A stretch of DNA of 64,000 bases from Pyricularia pennisetigena (GCF_004337985.1 NC_043740.1:2004874-2068873); one strand, 5' to 3'; counted from the first letter of the stretch, positions 11,489 through 23,200 are shown. Notes: a model not told the origin generated them from the sequence alone. Numbers and translations are program-made.

Positions 11489-13324
11489 TTAGGCAGCCTC
11501 AGAAGCAAGAGCTGCAGCTGCTGCAGCTTTTCGAGCCTTGATGACGGACCGCCATTCAGGATTCTCACTAAGCTCGACTGCACTCTCGAATCCCTTGCTG
11601 CGAGCCCACTTATTATTGACCTCGTCTGGCGTTTCCAACATATATCTCTGGGCGAGCGGTTCATAAACACCCACCTGTCTATACCAGTCATCGCCCTCAA
11701 ACGTCTTGCGACTGGGCCCTTTGTTGCTCTTCTTGGGCTGTGGTTCCGATTCGTTTGGTTTTGCCAATGCCTTTGCTGCCTGGCGCTCTGGATCCTCCAC
11801 CATGGTGGCAGCTCGCTGGAGAAGCTGGTTGACCAGCAACTCGTCCATCTTCTTCCCTCTCCAATAAGCCCAGAGCTCGTCGAGAAGACCCTTGCGATTG
11901 TAGAGCTCGTCAGGACTGTCGCCATCGGCCCCGGCATATATCCATTCCAGCTCACCATGAGTCGACCCGTCCGGGAGGGTACGGCCGCCGTATAAGCAGT
12001 CCCAAAGCACAAGAGGAGTGTCAGATGCCATGGGATAGTTTGGCTTGCCGGGGTACTTTTCAATATCGAGTAGTTCTGACACTATAGACGGCTTTTCTAG
12101 CCTCTGGCCGACCAGGAAAAGCACCGCTATCATGTGTCGGATCTGATGCCACAGGAATGCCGAGCCGCGCACATGGAAGTAATACACCTTTGGCCGCGCC
12201 TGTGATGCTTCGCCGCTCGGCCTAAACTCGGGAGTGTCTAGATATGGGAGAGATGAAGCTGCCTCAGGCACCTCGACAATCGAGGCTTCTCGAATCAGCC
12301 GCTTGAAGTTGCTGATCTGCTTAGATGCGTCAATCTTGCAGAAGTTGCGAAAGTCGTGCTCGCCCTCAAACAGGCGAGCCGCTTCTCGCATCGCGTCAAG
12401 GTCAAGATAGCCGTCCTTGTGTGTGCTTCCTGGCTCCTTGTAGCCCATCACACCGTCCAGGCGCCCAGGCACGGGCGAAAATATGGGCTGCGTAAAGAAG
12501 TATCGGTATTGTCGCTCGTGGCACGAGTGTCGTGCAGAAAACCCTGGGGGCGGGTTCGGGCACCATGCGAGTACCCTGATGTCTACTGGCAGAACCGCAT
12601 TGAGCATTTTGCAGTACTTGATCTCCTTTTCTACAGGATACGGCGCGTCGTCTTCCTCCTCTTCTTGCTGCTCATCTTCTTGCCGTGGTTGGCTATCTTC
12701 AGGGACAACCTGGGACCCTGCTTCATCAGCCGACGCCGGGGCTGCCTCGCCCGAACCGTCCTGGTCCTGTTGGACGGCAGCTTGCTTCTTTTTACGCAGA
12801 GGCTTGTTGCTCTTCACACGCAGCGCAACAACCTGTCCAAAGGCGCTAACCCCACGATCGGTGCGACCGCATTTGGAGTAGTCGCACACTTTGAAGTCGA
12901 CCTCGCTGGGGTCGCGCTCAGGGTCCGGAAAGATGAGGCAGGTTTTCACCAGGGCCTTCCAAAGCTCCTCCTCGATGGCGGGCAACGCACCAGACGGTTG
13001 ATACTCGAGACCGTTGTAGTTTTTGCCGAGGTACGCCAGCTTTAGGGCAATGTACCGGGTCGAGAATTCCGAGGCGTTGCGGCGGACGCCTTTTTGCTTT
13101 TTCTTCTTGTGTGGTGGTGGTGGTGTTGCAGCAACCCCAGAGGGTTCGCCTGCAGATGATGATGGTGGTGGTGATGCTTTGCGTGGCTGAGGAGGGGTAT
13201 TAGGTCTAGGCTGAATATTTTGTCCCTGCGCCCGCTGCTGACTTGCGAGTTGCGACTCAAGCAGCTTAATCTTTTTGATGAGTCCCTCTTTGGTCCATGA
13301 CCTGTAATCCCGAGTGCCCGACAT
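11489..13324 (-). CDS. DEG1: tRNA pseudouridine(38/39) synthase (Deg1/Pus3)
   Basis: A single uninterrupted frame; 611 aa from the ATG at 13324. It carries the TruA-family signature CGRTDRGVSA with the catalytic Asp, followed downstream by the family's RYFF, HDFRNFCK and FLWHQIRHM motifs. Deg1/Pus3 isomerises U38 and U39 in the anticodon stem-loop of many tRNAs. Inserted acidic/Gln-rich segments (for example near genomic 12640-12750) are low complexity and probably surface loops. The start at 13324 is preferred because the following residues (WTKEGLIKKIKLLESQL) align with the coiled start of known Deg1 proteins. The same frame stays open upstream to another ATG at 13534, adding 70 residues that are rich in Arg and poor in acidic residues; this could be a mitochondrial presequence made from a longer transcript. 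Confidence in the family is high; the start is less certain. Confidence 0.93.
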   Translation of the reverse strand: MSGTRDYRSWTKEGLIKKIKLLESQLASQQRAQGQNIQPRPNTPPQPRKASPPPSSSAGEPSGVAATPPPPHKKKKQKGVRRNASEFSTRYIALKLAYLGKNYNGLEYQPSGALPAIEEELWKALVKTCLIFPDPERDPSEVDFKVCDYSKCGRTDRGVSAFGQVVALRVKSNKPLRKKKQAAVQQDQDGSGEAAPASADEAGSQVVPEDSQPRQEDEQQEEEEDDAPYPVEKEIKYCKMLNAVLPVDIRVLAWCPNPPPGFSARHSCHERQYRYFFTQPIFSPVPGRLDGVMGYKEPGSTHKDGYLDLDAMREAARLFEGEHDFRNFCKIDASKQISNFKRLIREASIVEVPEAASSLPYLDTPEFRPSGEASQARPKVYYFHVRGSAFLWHQIRHMIAVLFLVGQRLEKPSIVSELLDIEKYPGKPNYPMASDTPLVLWDCLYGGRTLPDGSTHGELEWIYAGADGDSPDELYNRKGLLDELWAYWRGKKMDELLVNQLLQRAATMVEDPERQAAKALAKPNESEPQPKKSNKGPSRKTFEGDDWYRQVGVYEPLAQRYMLETPDEVNNKWARSKGFESAVELSENPEWRSVIKARKAAAAAALASEAA

Positions 13325-13534
13325 GATTCTGGTATTGTAATGGCGGATGCCGCCACAACATGCAAGCTTGTTGTGGACTATTTGATATCGTGGTTGGTGG
13401 GGGTGTCTGTCTCCAGCAACTCGAGTTGGTAGCAGTGGTCGTTGGAGTAATAGTTGTTGCAGGTTGTAAATGCTGACCTGCGCACGTGATGTACTCAGTT
13501 TGCTGCCCCATCGGACGCGGGTCGGCGCCCTCAT

Positions 13535-14047
13535 GTCATGGCAATTCGACTTGAGCCGGAATTTTTAATTTGTACGAGGCTTTGTTGTTGATCGATTGCT
13601 AATCGTAAGAATAGATAACAAACAACTCGGCAACAAGTCACTGCTCCGCCTCTATACCTAGAGTGATTGATGCTATCTGTAGGTACCGGCGTCCCTTGGA
13701 CGAAATTTGCAGACCATGAAATTAAATCGTCAGCCAAACCAGCCTGTAACAGTCGCTACCAATAGCGTCTTGTTTAGTTATCGATAGCCACCAATGGGAC
13801 CTGGCCTGTGCCCCAGGTTGGGGGTCTCAGGTGGTATGGGTGCATGGGTGCAAGTAAAGTTGGCGACACTCGAGGTAGCTCTTGGGTATATTACGTGCAG
13901 TAATAAGTCACGTCCCGGCTGGATTGGACTCTTGTACACAATTGATCAACCTCGGGATTTTGAATAAATGCCTAGATATTTCTTACCACCAGCGCTTGTC
14001 TTCGCAAACATACAAACCTCAGAATAATATAGCTTGGCGACGATCAG
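13535..14047. other. divergent promoter region, DEG1 / Rho-like GTPase
   Basis: About 510 bp separate the outer DEG1 start from the GTPase start. CCAAT pentamers occur near 13761 and 13792. No gene is visible, and the region probably holds both promoters. Confidence 0.5.
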
Positions 14048-14883
14048 ATGGAGTCTCATACAATCACCGTGTTGTTATTGGGAGATGACAAGACTGGAAA
14101 ATCCACGTTCCTATCGTAAGCATCATCAATGCCTGTATCAACCCCCCATTGCCATTTCTCCCTTCAAATGTCCGGGGGTAAAAGTCCACAGTCCTTTCCT
14201 AACAAGAACAAAAAAAAAATTGAAAAAATTGAAAAAAAATTACACCATCCGTAGTCGCGTAGCCCAGGGCAAAGACAGGCTGACTGGACGAGCCGAGATC
14301 ACGCTTTTGCGCGACTCGGACCAGCCCTTCTTCTTTGAGCTGCGGTCCAGAAAAGGGGTCTACCGCATCGAGTTCCACGACACTTCAAGTCCCACCGATT
14401 GGCGCCTTCTTCAGCCAGATCTCATTGTGATATGTTACGACATAAGCCAACGCCTTAGCCTCATAAATATGCAGAGAGTTGTGAGTCGATTTGCCCCAAA
14501 AGACCCCTGAAAACCACCCATTACCATCCATGAGACAGAGGCTCATACAATTTCCCACAATCCTCCACGACCCAACATAAAAAAAAAAACAACAACAACA
14601 GTGGATCAAGGAAGTGCGCCAGACCTTCCCAGCCGGCGACTCGATCCCCATCGCAGTCCTGGGTCTCAAGCGAGACCTGAGGTCAGAGGACGACCCGAAC
14701 GGCATCATCTACCCGCAAGAAGGATATCGGGTGTCGCAGGAGATGAGGGCGGATCGATATATGGAGTGCTCGGCGGTGACGGGCGAGCTACTGAGCGAGA
14801 CTTTCGAAGACTTGTACCTCACCGCCGTCAAGACCACGACGGCCGAGGGAGGGCAGAGCGTAGGGGCGTGTGCGGTCATGTAG
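14048..14883 (+). CDS. atypical Rho-like small GTPase with CAAX end
   Basis: Three exons, 14048-14115, 14255-14480 and 14602-14883, give 191 aa, the usual Rho length. The P-loop GDDKTGKST is intact (residues 12-20). The LKRD motif stands at the base-recognition position (canonical TKxD) and ECSAVTG matches the G5 SAL region. The protein ends in CAVM, a CAAX box predicted to be prenylated and to anchor it to membrane. Odd points: switch II reads DTSSP where DTAGQ is expected (residues 65-69), so both the DxxG glycine and the catalytic glutamine are missing, and switch I lacks a clear conserved Thr. This predicts weak or absent GTP hydrolysis, as in Rnd-type GTPases. Both introns are A-rich on the coding strand. 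It converges on the RPC9 gene with 124 bp between the stop codons. Family is confident; the exact orthologue is not recognised. Confidence 0.82.
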
Positions 14884-15007
14884 AGCGCATGAAGGTGCTG
14901 GCCATGACTAGGCAGTTTTGTCGTAAACCGTTGTGCAATGTTCATTCTGGCACGAACTAATAAATTCCCTCCCCCACTGAATATCATCATCGCGCCTTGG
15001 CTTCACG

Positions 15008-15646
15008 TCATGATGCATTGCCATTCTCAATCGAATCGGTAACCTCTTCGTCGCCATACTCCTCCGCCTGCTCCTCCGAGGCCGGGAAGGCGCCCAGGAC
15101 TTCGACGACGGCCTCGAGGATCTGCGTCTGCTGCTCCTCGGTGAAGCGCTCGGCAATCTCCTCGATGCAGACGTGCAAGCCCGGAAGCTCGGTCGGGCGC
15201 AGGTTGGCGAGCATCAGAACTTCGCCCTTTGCGAGGCCGAACTCTGCCAGCCTGCCGAGGAGCTGCGCAAGGCTGTCCTTGGTGTAGGTGAGCGGTTTTT
15301 GGCTCAGAGGGTTGGGGTAAGTCCTGCAGTAGTTGGCGACCTTTTTTTTTTGTTTGGACGAGAGTCAGCGGTTTATTTTAGTCGATTATGTTTTTTTTTT
15401 TTTTTTTTTTTTCTCCCCCTCTCACTTTTCCCCCTCCTCCTTGGTGGCAGACTGCATCCTTTCGGTTGTCATCTGGTTGCATTTGCGCCCATTTTAACCT
15501 ACATCTTTGGTAACTGCTTGATAATTCTTGGGCGGCCTCCTATGCTCCTTTTTGTGCCGCGAAGAGAAACGGGTCTCAGACTCGATGAGATGAATGTAGA
15601 CCTCATAATTTGTCAGAACCGCGTTTTGTGCTTCAAGAATCTTCAT
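15008..15646 (-). CDS. RPC17: RNA polymerase III subunit Rpc17/RPC9
   Basis: Two exons on the minus strand, 15646-15503 and 15340-15008, give 158 aa. The first exon starts MKILEAQNAVLTNYEVY, the hallmark start of fungal RPC9; the second has PLSQKPLTYTKD, then the helical core with MLANLRPTELPGLH and IEEIAERFTEEQ. Rpc17 (RPC9/CRCP) is an Rpb4-like HRDC-fold protein that pairs with Rpc25 to form the Pol III stalk, which helps TFIIIB recruitment and initiation. The acidic tail is common in the family. The 162-nt intron begins GTAGGT and ends in an A-run plus AG; on the coding strand it contains A22 (15391-15412), so it lacks a normal polypyrimidine tract. The gene cannot be seen as one open frame, which makes it easy to miss or to predict only as the short second-exon frame. 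Confidence 0.88.
15391..15412. repeat. T22 tract inside the RPC9 intron
   Basis: Twenty-two consecutive T on the plus strand (A22 in the transcript), 51 bases from the 3' splice site. A CTGAC-type branch site lies between the tract and the splice site. Confidence 0.95.
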
Positions 15647-17117
15647 TTTGACAGATGCTTATTGGCGCGTTTGATTATTTTTGCAAGGGGAAAGAGAACA
15701 GAGGATGAGATGAGAGATGTGCAATCGCTAGTAGCTACTTGGGGGCTGGACAGTGTCTTGGTATGCTGCTCTTTAATCTTGTCTTGACCTCGAGCGATGT
15801 TTTAAAACTTTACTACCAGTAAGTAAATCGAGTTTAGCTCCGGCGTCCGCTTTGAGCTGCCCGCAGAATGAGCATAGCACGGCAAAACGAAGGTGGGTGT
15901 GGGTGGTGTGCAGCCTACGGTGCCGCAAATTGCTACTGCGTTTTTTTTTTTTTTTTTTTTTTTCCCTCTCTCCCTCACCTTGCAGCGGCTTGAGCAGGTA
16001 CCTACAGTACCTGACTGTAAGCGAATCACATGGCGCTCAAACTGATTGATTCAATTCAGTCTTTTCTAGGTGCAGGATCGTGTGCGTAAACCCCCACTCT
16101 GTTTCCCCACCATCCTTACTCCAACAGCATTCTGATTCAAAGGCGCAATCTTCAGTTTTTCCGTCTGTACTGTTGCTTGCCCGAGCAAATCACAAGATGA
16201 AATTCAATAAAAGGCGAGTCCTGGACCCTCTGTTCAATTGCTCTAGTGTGGAGGAGCATCAGGACCTGCCTAACCTTGTTTTTCCTACATTGCTGCGTCG
16301 TCTGCCGCTGCGGCATGATACCTACCTTGCTAATACCTACGCACTTGACTTGACTTGACTTGACTCTTCTTTTCCCCGCAAAAAACCTACCTAGCTTGCG
16401 GAGCCCGAAACTCGAGGCCTCCAGGCTCAAAACTTCTTCGCCTTTGACCAAAACTTTTTACACCCAATTTTTCCCTTCTTCTGTTGCGCATCCCAATTTG
16501 CTTTTGGCCGGGCACTTGGTGAGCGGATAACGTCTTTGCTCTTTTTTGAAAAATCAAAATTTTGTCATCCATCAGGTGGCTTGACCATTATACGGCTGTG
16601 AAGTCTGTCTTCGTTTGCTTGTCTGAGGAGCCGGTTTCGGCGTTGCTCCGGGATCAGGTAAAGGACAGCCGACACCCCCAGTCGTGAAAATTCGGGTGTG
16701 TGTACCTGGATCGCCAGCAAGGGAAGAAGAAAAAAAAAAAAAAAGAAGAAAAAACGTGAGCAAAGCTTTGTTCGGCATGCACCCCTGCGTCTAGAGCCAC
16801 TCGCTTGTGGTTACTACCAACAAAAATTGACAATCACCATGAATATCAAAACAAAGGACTAACAAGAGACTTTTCTCTTTTTTTCTTTTTCTTTTTCCCA
16901 ATACAGTCTCGGCCTTTAATTGTGCAGTGCATTTAAACTTATCGACCCCGGCCACCGAAAAAGAAAGCGTCACAATCACGTCGAGTGTTTCTGGCACAAT
17001 ATCTGCCCCGCATCGCAACATTGACCAAGAGCCTCATTGCTTTCCCCCAAACTCACTCAACCCCCCAAACCATCTATCTAACCCAGCAACCAGCCCCGCC
17101 GGCTACACGCTGCTGTC
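15647..17117. other. divergent intergenic region RPC9 / PRS
   Basis: No gene is supported. It contains a T23 tract (15941-15963), a GACTT pentamer microsatellite (16343-16365), an A-rich run near 16730-16745, and T/C-rich sequence at 16870-16900 followed by a C-rich leader that precedes the PRS start codon. Confidence 0.6.
16343..16365. repeat. ACTTG pentanucleotide microsatellite
   Basis: About 4.6 tandem copies of ACTTG. The array sits in the RPC9/PRS intergenic region and is likely to vary in copy number. Confidence 0.9.
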
Positions 17118-18664
17118 ATGGTTCGCAATATCGTCGTACTCGGTGGCAACTCCCACCCGGAGTTGGTTGAGGAGGTTTGCGGCATTCTCTCCATTCCGCC
17201 ATGCGACCGCATCCTCTCCAAGTTCGAGGTGGGAGAGAGTCGCTGCGAGATCAAGGACTCGGTCCGTGGAAAGGACGTCTATATCATCCAGTCTGGAGGC
17301 GGGAAGTCCAACGATCACTTCATTGAACTTTGTATCAGTGGGTGCTCCCTGACTTGACCTTGTCCATCCGCACTACAGCTGCTCAGTTTGTCTGATCTGA
17401 CTTCCATGAACAGTGATCTCGGCCTGCAAGACAGGGCAAGTATAATTCCTCCCTTTAACAGCCAATCCACGGGCTGTCATCGCCATTGCGTGATACTCGG
17501 GGCTCTCGTGGCGCCATCGTTTTGCAATTGTTGAGGAATCCTCATCTAACCATTGATTTCTCACCCTACAGCTCCGCTAGGCGCGTTACTGCCGTGCTCC
17601 CCCTGTTCCCCTACTCGCGGCAACCAGATCTGCCATACAAGAAGTCCGGCGCCCCGCTCTCCCAGCCTGCTGGCAGCTCCAACAAAGAATACACTTTCGA
17701 GAGCGTCCCAGCAACACCCGCTCCCGGCATTCCCAGGACTGCTGGGTTGACCAATGGCGTTGATATCACTCACATGCTACGTGAAAGCTCCTACACAAAC
17801 GGCAACGCCCCAGCCTCTCCTCGGCCAGCGCCTCCCTCGGACCAATTTTTTGGCAAGAATGATGCAAACGGTGTGAACGGCAGCCGGTCAGGCAAGCAAA
17901 AAGCCCACAATTCTTCGTCATCCACGTCTTCCCTCGTCCGATCCTATACGACACACGACTACGAGAACCCATCATTCATCAACCACTTCCAGGCTCGGCC
18001 GGGCTACAAGCAATGGGTTGCGCAGGCCGGCACTCTCGTTGCAAACCTACTCACATGTGCTGGTGCAGATGGCATCATCACGCTTGAACTACACGACCAC
18101 CAATACCAGGGCTTTTTCGATATCCCCGTCGACAACCTCTACGGGAAGCCGTTGCTCCAGCGCTACATCCAAACCCATGTGCCCAACTACAAGGATGCCA
18201 TCATCGTCAGTCCAGATGCCGGTGGTGCCAAGCGAGCCACGGCCATTGCGGATAGCCTCGGCATGGATTTTGCCCTTATTCACAAGGAGCGTCGCCCGAC
18301 CAAGATTTCGGATAACCAGAACGCCACCATGATGCTGGTTGGTAACGTCTCGGGTCGCATCTGCATCTTGGTGGACGATCTTTGCGACACGGGTAACACA
18401 ATCACACGTGCTGCCAAACTGCTTAAGAAGCAGGGTGCTACCTACATCTACGCCCTCGTCACCCATGGTCTTTTCAGCGGTGACGCAATCCCGCGCATCA
18501 ACGCATCCTCGATCGACAAGATAGTCACAACAAACTCTGTCCCTCAGGCCGAGCACAAGGCATTGTGCCCAAAGATGGAGATTTTGTCGGTATCTCCCGT
18601 GTTTGCAGAAGCTATCCGCCGTGTGCATCACGGTGAGAGCATTAGTGTCCTGTTCCAGCACTGA
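17118..18664 (+). CDS. PRS1: ribose-phosphate pyrophosphokinase, Prs1-like with insertion
   Basis: Three exons, 17118-17337, 17414-17435 and 17572-18664, encode 444 aa. The enzyme makes PRPP from ribose 5-phosphate and ATP for nucleotide, His and Trp synthesis. The conserved N-terminal fold, PLFPYSRQPD at residues 91-100, HDHQYQGFF and the PRPP-binding loop VDDLCDTGNT are all present. Ordinary PRS proteins are about 320 aa; the excess lies in a Ser/Pro/Asn-rich insertion at about residues 105-225, just after the FPYSRQ loop, the position of the non-homologous region in yeast Prs1. Exon 2 is only 22 nt, and the following intron starts GCAAGT, a GC-AG intron; using the nearby GTATAA instead would run into a stop. 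Insertion-bearing subunits usually work with a second, insertion-free PRS, which is not in this window. Confidence 0.93.
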
Positions 18665-20215
18665 TGTTATAATCGAGAAGAAGAACAAAAAAACAATCGC
18701 CATTTCTGGTTGCAGAGCCCAACTTCGTTTGCTGTGGCTTCGCTTGACACTACTATTCAAACCCAAAAAAATCAATTTCCTCTTTTGCATACACCAGCTC
18801 ATGGCGGCGTTATTTTGGCTTTCACCATGGTGGCATGTTCGATTATTCCCTTCGTGCTGGAGAATCTGGCTTCACGACTCTCCTTGATCTAGCCCGGAGA
18901 AATGAGTTTGGGGGTTTCTATTTGCTGCTTTGATTTTAAAAGGTCTTTTTGTCTTTTTTTTTCATTTGGGGTGCTTATTCTGTCTTTCAACGTGGCGTCC
19001 AAGATAAAAGGTTCACGCGATGTCGCATTTGACGCAATCCACCTTGATTCCAGGTGCTCTGTTTGACCAACCTTTGCAAGCGTTTCCTCGCTCTTTCATG
19101 TCTTAAGGTGAGACTTGGTTTCAGAGGACTGCTTCTGTCTTGGTAGGGTGGGCTTTCCCTGGAACAGCTTCGGGTGATATGCTTCACGACGGTGCCATCG
19201 CCGGGGCCCTCGATTCCCGCTTTAGGAGTGTTCTCTTCTGGTTCATTGAGCCATCGCCCGGTGATCAAAGTGGCTGACTTGGAACCAATATCTGACACCT
19301 CAGCCGACTTTATCGACTTTTGTCGACTGGCTTTTGCTACACCTTACAGACTACCGACTACCCTAACCAGACCCTACGCGCAGCTACAAAGTTCGGCTCA
19401 AATGTCAGCGCCCGGCTAGGACAAAGCTATTTGGGCAGCTCATTGGATATCGACCACACACAGCAGTGGACGGTCCATGGGACAGAACTGGACGGTCCTC
19501 TATTGATCAAAGCTTTCCAGATCTTCGTCCACTTGGCAGATGTGAGAGGTGACACCACGGGCAACCTAGATATGCACGCAGCTTATAGAGTGGATGCTTA
19601 GATCCAGCTTGTAGTTGTGGGACGCTCAGTCTCGCCGAGATATAAAACAGAGTAGGTCTCGCCTAGCATCAGTAGCTTCAATTTTCCGCGAGATGACCGT
19701 CAGGGGATGCCTAGTTATAGATGGCAGCATACTGTTCCTATACGCGTTTTTGCCCCGAGTTACCAACAATTTCGGCCACCATATCTTGCGGAATGCCAGG
19801 GTGGAGTCATTGTTATACAGGGTATTGGCGTGCACTCGAAATAGTCCACAGAAAAGCAAGGGTTTCAACCTCCAGTCAAGCGCAACGACGTTCCATAGAC
19901 TGCTAGAGGTACCAAGTTTTGCTTCGTGTAAAAGAGAAATAAAAAAAGTAAATGATAATAAATAAATAAAAACCTAATGGAGCGCAATTCACATCGCAAT
20001 TAGTACTACCACAGGTTGGCAACATTTCATAGGGAGGAGGCTACCACGTTCGTTCTCGTTATTTACTTGTTTAGTATTATGACCAAAACCCATCTTCATG
20101 TTTGTGTTCGCTACTTTCCGAGTAATCTGTCTCCCTGCCGTTCGTTCAATTTTTGGTCCTAGATGTAATAGGCAACCCGTATCACCGCCAAAAGAAATGT
20201 CAACCGCGTTTCCTC
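18665..20215. other. intergenic region between convergent PRS and PARP-E2 genes
   Basis: The space holds the 3' regions of both genes. Open frames here are short, lack splice-consistent extension and match no family I know. It is AT-rich near 19930-19980. I see no repeat or RNA gene. Confidence 0.55.
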
Positions 20216-23200
20216 TTATGCAGATGCAGAGCCGGCTCCCATGGCGGTTTGGTCCAGGTCGGGCGGTATTTGCCAACCATGAACCATCGCTGCCCGGCGG
20301 TAGGCCACCACAGCGCCGCCAATGTCATAATCACCGCCGCCAGCATGCTCTATCTGAGCCGGCTGCGGGTCTTCTGAGACCAGCGCAAGCCGTACCATGA
20401 TCAGAACGTGCTCTATGCTGCATGCCGGGCTCCAGCCGCTTGATGTGAGGAGCTCCATGCACATAGCGCCGCCAAGCGTGACATGTCCCCCTCCGCCCGC
20501 ATGGAAAGGCAAGAAGCGAGGGCGGATCACGCGCACGAAAGGAGGAGAGATGGGGAAGTTCTCGCCAAAACGGAGTTCCATCACGATGGAGTTGACGCTT
20601 CTTGTAGCCATGCTTCTCCCTAGAGGTTTTGTCTTGTCGAAGCTGTGCAGCTCCACGATCATCTGGAACATATTCGACATACCATCAAAGTCGATGTACC
20701 ATCCCAACTCGTGTGAAGGCGTAGCTTCCTGGATCTTCCTGAGCACACTGATTTCCTTTGCCAGGTGCCTGCCAGCACCGCCAGATCTTTGAGGAGGAGC
20801 AAGGCGGGGGAGACTTGCGAGATCCAATGTGCCAGGTTGGAAGTCGGTGAGGTGATCGGGCTTGATGGTCCGGGCTTCAAGCAGCTCGACTTCTGTATCG
20901 TAGTCCTCTGCACCAGTGTGTACCTCCTCTTCGTCACTGGATATTTCGACCACTTCCGTCAAGACATCAAGATCATCATCTTCGCTCTCGTAACCATCAT
21001 CATCCGTCGGTAACATCTGGCTGCCAGACGATGGTATAGCTGCCCGGGGGATCCTTAGCGGTCTGTGGTCAGCTCCTCGGGGGATCATGTTTGGATCCTG
21101 CTCGATAAACATGCTCGGAGATGTCATATGACATGTGGCAGAGGGAGCGACCAAGGCAGGAGGAACCTGCGCTAGAGCTGATGGCTTTTGGACGAACAGA
21201 TAGCGGCATTGCTGCCAATCAATATTCTGTACGACCAAATGAGGGCTACGGCTGACGAACTCATCAGGTATGTTGATCAGCTCGCTCAGAACGATGATCC
21301 TATTGGACTGTAAAGCAGAAGATGGCCACATAAAGCTTGTTCCTAGGTGCGCGTATCCCATGCTGGTGTTCAACTCTTGCGAAAAGTAAACTCCATTGCC
21401 ATAGGCCCGTCCATTGGCGACGTCGTTGAAATCAAGTCCCGTCCTGATGATGCTGTGCCAGTTAGATTGGTTGCTTCCATGCCACCCAAAGATGGTCGGA
21501 TGCTTGGAGCCCGCAGCTCCCATTCGATTCAGTTCTGTCCTGAAGCGTTCTTCCTTGTCAGGCGAGCCCTGAGCAAAGCGGAACTGGACGTAGCCTGACA
21601 TCTCTGGTATTTTTAGCAAGGCTAAGGACTGTGAAGGTGTCACATCCATAGTCGGGTCAATGTCGTCCTCCTCCTCGAGGCACATGATGAGCGATCTATT
21701 TGTCGCAACAATCCATTCCAAAAGCGTCGCCGCAGGGGGCAACACCTGGCTCATACCCGTTACTGACGAGTTCGGGTTCTTCTTGAGGAAAGTCCTGATC
21801 TGCGCGATTGGCGGTAGCATGTCCAAGATGAATCGGATTGCCATGGCTTTTCCGTCGTCGAGCAAAGTGTCGAAACTCGTATCAAAAGTGGCAAGGAACA
21901 GCTGAGCAGGGTCTTGCCGCGGGTCAGTCTCTTGTACGGCACCAATATCGACTGCTCGACATCGACGTCCTGCAACTGAGATGACCACAGTACCCGCATT
22001 TCGGTCGATGCTGACGACATTGCCATAGGTGATCGATTCCATATGTGCATTCATTTCACCTGTAAATGGGGATGCCCAAGGATCGTTCGGGCCTTTTTGG
22101 ACCCACGTCGGTCGAATGTAGCGCGTTTCCAGCTTTGATGAGAATGTGTCCTTCTTGAGAGTGAACCCATTGTTGAGAAGTGTGACCTGATTCACAAGCG
22201 CACAACAAACCCCTGGCTTCAGAGATGCAAGCCAGTCGTCGTGGTCATAGGTGTCTAGCAATAGACCCTGGTCAAGATCTGTGACCCGAACTGGAATGCA
22301 GCTGGGTAATGATGCAGATGACTGTCTTCGGCCGAAGAAGCCTGGGACTTTGAGTGAGAGACCAACGGGGAACTCTCTGATGGAGTATTTGTTTTTGTCG
22401 CCCAAGTAAACGGCCAGGGTGCTGCTGTAGCAGAAGCTGCACAAAAGATCGACCACCTTGGGCTGGCTAAGAATCTCGTGCTCAACACTGGGTCCCAGTC
22501 CCATCTGCATATACTGGAATAAGCAGAGTTGGTTGGAGCAAACGAATGGCTTGAGAGAGCCCACGTCGTTTCTGACAAGTCGATGGCAGCGAATGCAGTA
22601 TTTCGTACAGTCCTTGAAGTACTTCATTGCGAATTCCCAACAAATCAACGGAACACTTCTCTTCGTGCGCACCCCTGAGGCTAGATGGTCATTCATTTTG
22701 GTTGCTTGATCGGATGGAAACTGCCTATTAAGGTCAGCTGTGTTGCTGATGCCATTGATCAGGCTCTCATTCGCTTCGTCCCATGAGTAACCAAGGTTCT
22801 CTCGTAGCTTGACAAGTGATACAAAGCTCTCGCTCATGAATTCATCAAAAGACCTTGATAGAAATATGCGCTCCAGCGGGGGATCCGCCGATGAGTCCGG
22901 CGCAGTACCTTCAAGCTCATCATCTCGTATTATGGCCTCATTGAATGCTTTGACAGCCTGGCTAGTTGTCGGTTTAAAGTTGGCGCATTTGCGGATGCGG
23001 AACTTCATACCGCTATGCGCAGCCGGTCGCTCCATGATGCTTTCCATGGTTGGGAAACTCGTACCGGTTATGGAAACCAGCAGAACCAAGTAGTCTGAGT
23101 CGGAGAGGCCCCAGGCCAGCAGGTTCTCCTCAGACAAGCCAAGCTTACAGATCCTGACGGACATTGAGAAAATATGGAAATTGTGGCCAGGAAGCAGCCC

